Source of the DNA: Spirochaetaceae bacterium
Lineage (GTDB): Bacteria; Spirochaetota; Spirochaetia; Treponematales; Breznakiellaceae
Direction of reading: 5' to 3'
NCBI GenBank assembly: GCA_031258625.1
Contig: JAIRMO010000025.1
Span: forward strand, 1-15,854
Length of the DNA: 15,854 nucleotides
The notes beneath the pieces were generated by a model, which was not told where the DNA came from, did not search any database, and was given only the letters and a program-made list of their open reading frames with translations. The position numbers and the translations under genes were made by a program. Below, piece by piece: positions 4,960-13,900 of the stretch. How positions within the stretch are numbered: position 1 is the stretch's first letter; each line of letters starts with the position of its first letter.

Positions 4960-7900
4960 CTAATACGAGTAGTTCTTTGGCTTTACCCTACTTGTTTTTA
5001 ACCTATAAAAAGAGGTGTTGTTCATCACCCTGCCGAAGGTATTAGGATCACGGGTCCAGTATTCGCCGTTTTTGATCCCTCCCTGGGAAATCCGGGGGCC
5101 CAGGGCGGGAATATAGGTACCGTAATTGGCCACCACGGTCCCGATATGACCGTGATAGTTGTCATTATCACCGGTTTTAAGGTATCCCGGATTAACATAG
5201 GAAACCGCCGCCATATTACCCATATTCGCCTCAATTTGCGCCATCAATCCGGTGTAAAGCTGGTCGTATTCGGAACTCAAAAGTAAGCCGATTTTATTGG
5301 CAATACCTGCCTCTCGTAAGGTTTTGGTGAGATCATTCGTGCCGAGTACGGCTTCGATAGTGTCGAGAAACACAAAATTACAGTAGGTTTCCCCGTTCCG
5401 GGGCTGCAATTCTTCTTTAAGGCTTACCTGATTGGCGGTATCCCTTATGGCATAGGCTTTTTGACTATTTTCGAATGAAAATTCCGGCAGATGGACCATT
5501 CCAAATTCACGCAAAAGGCCGTTTTCAATCGTTATTCTATTGTTATTTACCGCCAGCGCCGTTGTCCCTTTCCACATCCACAAGCTCCGGTTTTCCGGAT
5601 CCTGGGGATCCGCGGTATATTCCAGCCCGGCGGCGATCATCATGTCCTGGATCGCGGTAATATTCTCTTCGGTGGGATTCAGGTCTAAAATATGCAGTAA
5701 TCCTGTTTCAATCCCCGAGGAGCCCAGGGTTCCGCCCGGACCTTTTACCGGTTCCTTGGTTCTGGTTCCGTCGTAATTTATATACAACCCGTCCACATCC
5801 CTTAAATACCCGCTGCCGTCGTATTTCAAGCCCCCCGTGCCGGTGAGCTGCCAAAAATCCCGGTTTGAATCATAGGCGTCCAAGACGGCTTCGGTTACGG
5901 AATAATTTTGTTGATCCAGGGCATATTGATACCAGAGGGCTTCCCCCCGGAGACCGGCGCTTAAGCCGTCCGCTCCGTAGGTTCCCATAAGCCCCAGGAC
6001 GGCGCCGATATGTCCGGTAACCGCCTTATTCCGTTCAATAATTTGTCCGTAAACGCCGTCATCCCTGCCGTTACGATAGGCCTCGTGGCTGAAAATAACG
6101 TTTAACCCGAACCTGCCGCCCTCTTCCAGGGCATCCCGGCCCAGGAAAACGGTCTTTACCCCCGTATAGTCATCGTATATACTTTCGGTACCTTCGGCGG
6201 ATCTGTTTTCCAGATACCGGGTCCGCCCCTCCAGGACCGCTTCGAATTCGGCCCGGTTAACGGCATCCCCCGAATACAAGGTCCGCATCTGACTTGCGTA
6301 TTGCCGGGCGTTTTTTTCTTTTGAAGCAAGGAGCCGGGCGTTTACCTTCCAGGCCTCAAGCCCCCGGAAAGCGCCCGTCATGGCCCCCGGGCTCACATCA
6401 ACACCTCCGGTTCCAAAGGCCATATTAACCCCGTCACGGCCCAAGTGTAATTCCAACAAGCCGGAATTTACCTTTCCGCCGGTGAGCAGGTCCAGATTAA
6501 GAAGATTTAAGCCAAAATCCCCGTTGAAAGCGTAGTTTACCCCCTGTCCGGTAACCCCCCCCGCAAGGGAAGACAGTTTTTCCCCATCCGTATGGAGCCG
6601 GCTATAAAAACCGTCCAGTCCCCAATTCATCACCCCGGCGGTAAAGCCGCCGGCCATGCCGCTTAAGGCTCCTATGGAGGCGCTTTTCATACCGCCGGTA
6701 AATACATCCCCCGAGAACCCAAGGCCGTCTTTTGAATTATAGGTAACGGCGTTTAAAGCGCTGGTGACGGTTCCGGTGGTTAGGGACTGGATCCCGGTCA
6801 TCGCCGTCTGAACCATAACCTTGGAAAGACCCGTGAGATTTTGTGTGACCATTCCGGTGAGCCCCTTCTGAAGAAAACTTGAAGAAGCGGAAGCGGCTAA
6901 GGAACCAGCGCCGTTAAACGCCCCGCCTATCAGGGAACCGGCCGTGGTGATGACCGCCTTTTTCCCAAACTCAAATCCCACCTCATCCCAGCTTTTGAAA
7001 TTTCCGGCCGCGTCCATGGCGCCAAAAAACAAATCATCGGATAAATTAACGGCGGTATTGATCGCCGCGGCAGCGGCAAACCCGAGTCCCCCGGAGAAGG
7101 CCCCCGCCACCGCTCCTATCGCGGTGGAAGCTATGGTCGATACCACCTGGAGGCCGGTATCTATCGCGCTTCTTATGCTTGGCGCCTGAAACCAACTGTC
7201 CCGGGAATCCCAAAGGGGTTTTTCCCATAAAGCGGAATTAACCGCGGCGATTCCGTTCTTTTCTTTTAACGACCAGTAGATATAGGAACGCAGTAATTTT
7301 CCCAGTTGTCCTGTTCCATCATCTGAAAAAAGTTCGTGTATTTTCATATCGGATTTGACATCCGGTTTTACGGTCGGTCCTTCTCCGATATGTTGATTAA
7401 ATAAGCCGGCATCGTTTTTATCGGTACCAAAGATCTTTTCGGTTATCCCTTGAACCTCCGTATACATATTGTTTATGAGGGCCTGTACAGCCAAAATGTC
7501 TAAATTTTTTATTCGATCTTCGTTTAAATCGGCGGATAGTTTTACGGGGGCCATCTGATAATATTCGTAACCATCAACCGCTGCCGATGTGGTTATCACC
7601 GGATCAAAGAGCGTAGAATGAACGATTACCTTCTTTACATATTGCCTTCCGCTTTTCCTCCACTGCCCCTCGATTATAAAGACATCATCCATGTTTTCAT
7701 CAAAATTTTTATTAGCCTCATCAACGTTTTTGACCAGGTTATCAAGCGCTTCCTTTACCATCTGCTGAACATGAACGGCCACCCTTTTCGCCTCCCGGGC
7801 CGCCAGTTCCTCGTTGGTTTCCTTTGCCAACATAACCGCCGCCGCTTGAACTGTTCCGGAATTCCAGGCGCTAGGTCCGCCCATGCCCCGGCGTACCTGG

Positions 7901-10900
7901 CTTGCTATCGTCCCGGTAATACCATTCGCCGCGGCAAAGGCTGTTTCCAAATTTATAATCCCCGTACTGTTCAGTAACTGCCGCAGGGTTTTTTCCGCTT
8001 CTTCCGTACTATTAACAAGGCTCATACCCGCCGGATCCCGGGTATCCATTCTGCGAATCATCATTTCCGCTTCAGAGCCGACCATGGCCAGCATGGTTTC
8101 GGAAGCGGTATTGTGAGCCGCTTCGGCGGCCAGATCCACCCATCGGGCCTTGTCTTCAAGCCCCGCAAGATAAGCGGCAGCCCAGGTTTCGTTGACCCGT
8201 TTGTATTCTTCATTAAAATCTTTTATCCACCGGGCATAAGACTCCTGCATGGTTGTTATTCCTGTTTTCCAATCGATCCTTCCCCGTTCAAGGATAAGAT
8301 TTGACGCCTCCATCCAGGAACGGTACTTCTCCTGAAGATCATAACGCTGTATATCCCATTCCAGTTCCCTTGCCGCAAGTTCCGCGTTATACCTTGCCGA
8401 ATACGCCCGTTGTATCAGTCCGGTTAATTCTTCGGCAAGTCCGATATATTCGGTTTTATAACCGGTACCATTTTCCATAATTCCGCTTAAATCACGCATA
8501 ATGGTTTGTTCAAGATTTTCCAAATGGGTTTTTCGCGCCGGTGTTTTATATCCATAGGCAGATACGGCGGCCGTATTCAGTTCCTTCATATCCGCCTCGC
8601 CTTCAACAAACGCGGCAAAAACCTCACGGTAAGTCGTTTCGTTTTTCAGCCTGATTTGTTCGTCCTCAATCCATGCCTGTTCAAAATTTCTTTTGTCATC
8701 CTCCTTTTTGTTTTTGCTCCACCGGCTCAATTCTTTTATGGCTTCAACGGCATTATTATAGGAACCGCCTGTATCCTTTTCCATTTCCGACCAGTAGTTT
8801 TTAAGTTTCTTTATTTCCTCATAATTAAGCCCCCCGGAAAGCAACAAGGCGCTTTCTATATTGTTCCAGCCGATTTTTTTATTCCCCCCTTCCATACCGC
8901 TTAACCGGGCCAGGGTATTACAGGAATTACTATATATTCCCAAATAAGCGTTTAAAGATTCAAGGGTCATTCCCAATCCAACCCGGGATTTCTCTACCAT
9001 TTCGTTTATCTGAGAAAGAGCAGGGGTAACGTGATTCGCGGTGGCACGTATTTTATCGAGTCCTTTTTGATAAAAATGCCTGGCAATCGGAATTTTTAAC
9101 TTTCCCTTGAGCCTTGATTTTTCATTGTTTAGTTTTGTCATGAGGTTTATATATTCGTTCTGCTCCGATATATAAGAGAACCCCTTGGAATCTCTACCGC
9201 CGTTTCCAAGGATCGTTAAAATCGTATAAAATTCAAGATCCGCTTTTTCTTCGGCACTCAACAGATCCCAGGCGTTCTTCTGTGCCGCCGCCAATCCCCC
9301 GGACCTATAGGACCCCGCGATTGTATAAACCCGCGTATCCTCCATGAACCCGCCGTACACTACAGGCATCATCCCCAGATTCTCATCTTTGTTTAGCGCT
9401 TCAGCGGGACTATACCAGTCCGCCATGTTTTTAAGTGTCGTATTATGAGCGATTAACTGGCTTAGGAGGTAATCCCGGGCTAATCCCCATTGGCTGTATT
9501 TATTAGCATCCGTATCAACTTTATACTTGACCATGTTTGCGCTTAACTGCCTTAACGCTTCCTCAAATCGAGAAACCATATTTGCCTCAAACCCCGTATT
9601 TCCCCGGGGTTCAAAAAAATCCTGTAACATCCCGGCCTGTCCGTTGGTCATTTCTTGGATTTGGAAGGAACTGTTATAAGCAAAACAGAGTCTGCCGTTT
9701 TTAATTTGTATTAAATCCATTAACTGCCATTCGCTCTTATCACCCGGCGGCTGATAGGCCGGCGGATAATTTATGGAAACGCCCAATTCGGCCAAGTACC
9801 GTTGATAATTATCATAGTAGGTGTTGTTTTTTTGTTTTTCTTTAGCAATCGCGTCTTCAAGCGAACCGAGGGCTTTTACGGATAATAACATCCGTTGAAA
9901 ACTCTCTTTGTAATTGTTGTATAATGTTTCATACTCATTGTCCGCGTAAGGCCTTTTTTCCTCTTTTTCGTATAATCCGGCCAGGGCATTCAGGGCTGCC
10001 GAAGCCCGTTCATACCGTTCATTGCTATACGACAGATCCTCATAAGGTTTTTTATAGTTTAGGGTGAATTCACCGGCGCCGGGATTGTTGTCCAAATAAG
10101 CGGTACTTGCCCATCTTCGGATCGCATCTTGTGTTTCATAGGCGGCCCTGGTGTCCTCAAGAAGGACATAATCTTTCTTAACCCTGTTGTAAATTTCGTC
10201 ATATACCGATCCGGCGGAAGCAAAGTCCGATGCCGCGTTTCCATAGGCGGCGGCTTTAAGATTATACGCATCCTGGAGGGTTATAATTTCATCGGATGTT
10301 TTTTCAAGTTCCGCTTTGATTTTGGCGCTGCTCTGTTTTGAAGCGGTATACCCCATGCCGAGTTGTTCAATTTCTTTTTCCAGGGAAGCGGCAAGGGTAT
10401 GGTTTTTTTGAAATTCACCGGATTCCATATAATAGTTGTCATAAAGAACATAATCCACGGTTTTTATTAACCCTTCGTCCCAATCAAGAAGGGGATTGTC
10501 CTGATATTTTTTTATCCCGGCCCGTATGTCTTCGTCCTCTGCCGGATCTTGGGCGTTCATAAACATCCGGAGGGCATAATTAAGCCTTTGGGTGTCCTGG
10601 GCCGCTTTTTCATAGGTATCCGCAAGAACACCTTCCCGCCAATTTTTAGCGCCTTTTATTCCGCTATATGTTCCTTCAGGATCCCCCTGAATACCCGGGG
10701 TTGCTTTCTTATCTTCGTTGCCGCTCCGGTTATTATAGTCTTCAAGAAAACCGGCATCCAAAAATTGCCGCCAATGGCTTCTCCCTTCCCCTTCGGCGTC
10801 ACCTATGGTTTTATTCATATCCTCATAGGCCTTTAACAGGGCATATTCATAATCCAAACATTCCTGACGCCCGGACAGGGCATCAAAAATAAGGGGTAAT

Positions 10901-13900
10901 TCCCGGTTTATGATTTCATAAAAATAATCATACCCCTGTGTTTCATCAATGGAACGGTCATCCCATTGACCGGACTGTACGTACCAAACCGCTTCATCCA
11001 CGGATTTTTTCCGTATCTCCTCATCGGCATATCCGTGGCGTACTAAAGCCATGGCCGTTAAGGCATCCCGTAGGGCAGCCTCATCGTTAAAGGCGCCGGT
11101 ACCGTATTGTTTCGCCAGGTCCCGGCCGATTCTTTTTATGGCTTCCTCTTCAACGGCGGCTTTATCAATATAGGTAAATAGATCCGGCGGCAGTTGTAAA
11201 GCGGCGCTTAAAACCATGGCGCTCCCCGGATTGGCATAGAGCAGGGTGTCCGCCACAAGCTGTACCGCCTGAGATTGTTTTTTGACGGCTTCTATTTCAT
11301 TCTTTACGGCGCCGCTGGAACCGGTGATACTGCCGTTGATATAAATTGTTTTGGCCGCCATATAGGCAATAAAAGACTCCTGCCACGTTTGTATCTCGAC
11401 TTTGATCCATTGGGGCAGTGAATCAAGTTGTCCGTTCAATTTGAATAAAAAATTTGCGAGGTTATGGGTTAGGGATCCTTCCATCCCGGCAAGGGCGGTT
11501 CCCATGGATTTTATGCCGGGAAGAAACGTATCGTTCAGGCTGACGCCGTAGGACTTAAAAAGTTCCCCCGTCTTTTGTAAACCCCGAAGCCCCATTTCCC
11601 GTATCACCGGAGCGGCTTGCGGGCCGGTGATTTGATACGCCGTTAATAAGCCCCGGCTCCGGGCGGCCGCGGTCATCTCGGCTTCTAAAAAACCGTACCC
11701 GACGGCTTTTCCCGATTGAGTAACAAAACAGGAGCCCCCGTTCAAAAACCACGCGACGATTCCCTCGGATTGGCCGGCGTTTTCCAGGGCCTCGTAATAA
11801 TCCGCGGCACTACCCGCTTCGACAGACTCAAGGAGGCGCTGAAATTCTTTTAATATGCCGAGAATCTTCGCGGCATCCGAAGAACCGGCAAAACAAAAGG
11901 TTGATAATAATTTTGCCCGATCCCCTCCCGCGCTTTCCCCTAAAAAACAGGACAAACCTTCCGTCTCCAGGGCAAGACGGGCTTTTAATAAGGCCCGGGC
12001 ATCCCGTTCAACATCGTTATTGAGGCTGGCTTCAAGTCCCAGCCGATCAAAAATTTCCTGTTCCATAACATCCGGTTCATAACCCCGGGCGCTGAAATAC
12101 CAATCCCTGGTTGAATTACAGGCTAAAAGATCCAGGGCCTTCATCCTGGTTTCTACCTGAACCTGGGCCTGGGCTTTTGCCGTTTTTGTCATGGCACAGA
12201 TCAGTTTGTTATATTGTTCCTGAATCTCCCCCTGATCCGCCGCCGGGGCATCGGCAAGGGCTTCTTTTTTTTTCAATAACAGATCTTCAATAAGGGCATA
12301 AAACGGATCATCCCCTTCAAGACCAAACCCGTCAATAACATCCGGTATGGTATGATAAGCCTCAAAAACATTGATATTTGAAACAGCCTCCATCAAATCG
12401 GCCAGGGATTTTCCAATCTCGTCGTCCCCCAAAATAAGCTGCTTTAGCATTTGTCCGGTAGTTTCAAGTTCCTGGGCAAATCCAAGTTCATGGGCCCGTT
12501 CAAGATACCGGACATATATCGCATCCTCCCCTTCGGCGGCGAACAAATGGTATTTCCGGAGCAATTCTTCATATTTTGATACCAGTTCATCCAGGACAAA
12601 ATCATTGCGCCCGGCGGCATACGCGGCCATGATTATCGCATAGGCCTGGTTTTTTTCTTCCAGTTTGTTCTCCGCGTCCCGCAGCGCGGCGGCCGCGTTA
12701 CTCATGGATTCCTGGGCTTCTTTTACCCCGATTCCCGCGGCGCTTAACCGGGACAACGCCGCTTCATAAGCGCCGAGGGCATCATCATAGGATTGTTTCG
12801 CCCGCTCCCATGCCTTAACGCCTTCACTATCGGTCATGCGTCCGGCGCTTAATTCTTCCGCGTAGGAAACTACCGCTTCGGCGATGGTTTTTCGTTTCTC
12901 CCAATAACCGGCCGCCGCTTTTGCCCGGATGAGTTCTATCTGATATTCGTCCAGATTGAAATCCTCACTTGCCGCGCCTTCGGCTAAGATATCCGTGAGG
13001 GCGCCGGTCCCCATCACCATATTAAAATCATTAACCAGGGCATCCCGGGCGGCTCTGGCCTTATCGATATAGGAATCATACAGATCAGACCAGTTTTTTA
13101 ACTCCCGGGCTATTTTAAAAGAATTACTCAGGGGTATTCCCAACCTTTCTAATTGTTCAATCGCTTCTTTCTCCTGGGCTTTACTTTTCCTTCCGTTTAT
13201 AATATCTTTTATCAGCAGACTCATCCGGTCCCCGGAGCCATACCGCTGTTCGCAGACGGCCAAAATCGTTTGCCAATAACCGGTGAGTTCCCCGGATATC
13301 CATGAGGAAAACCCTCCTCCCGCAAGAGCAGGGGCGTTCTTTTTAACGTATTGACTGAGCCAGAAATTGACGTTCTCCTGGGCCCCGGCCACAACGGCGC
13401 CGCAGGTGATGTAGGTGTCCACCCAGGCTTTAGCCCGTCCCGCCCCGGCCTCGGTCCTGATCACAAGATCCCGTTCAAATTCGGCCCTTGCTCCGGCGAT
13501 TGCGGCTTCAAGATTCTCCGACGCCCGTTTGAAAATCGCCGCCCCCGACTCAAAAAGGGTTTTTGCTTTTGCTTCCCAATTACGCCTTTCCTTTTCAAGC
13601 CGGTTAAAGGCGTTACTCCAGGCTTCTTCCCCCGCCAAATAATATTGCCCCGCTTCCTGTTCCCATTCGATACGGCGTACAAAAAACCGCTCCTCCGCAT
13701 CCGCCCATGCTTTAAGGCCCCGCTCAAATTGTTCCCGGTAGGCTTCAAGCCATTCGGATCCGGCGAGGGCCAAATCGCCGTTACCGGTTTCAGCCGCCTC
13801 TATCCGGGTTTCCAGAGCGGTTATTCCCTGGGTACAGAGGGCTTCGGTTTCCTCTATCAGCCGGGCGGTAACCATGGCCGCCGCTTCTTCATCACTTTTT

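Noticed and set aside
3066..5001. Long plus-strand frames opposite etfA and etfB (3066-4052 and 3988-5001)
   Set aside because: Antisense shadows; products are Gly/Pro/His-rich with no family motifs, while the minus-strand frames are clear ETF subunits.
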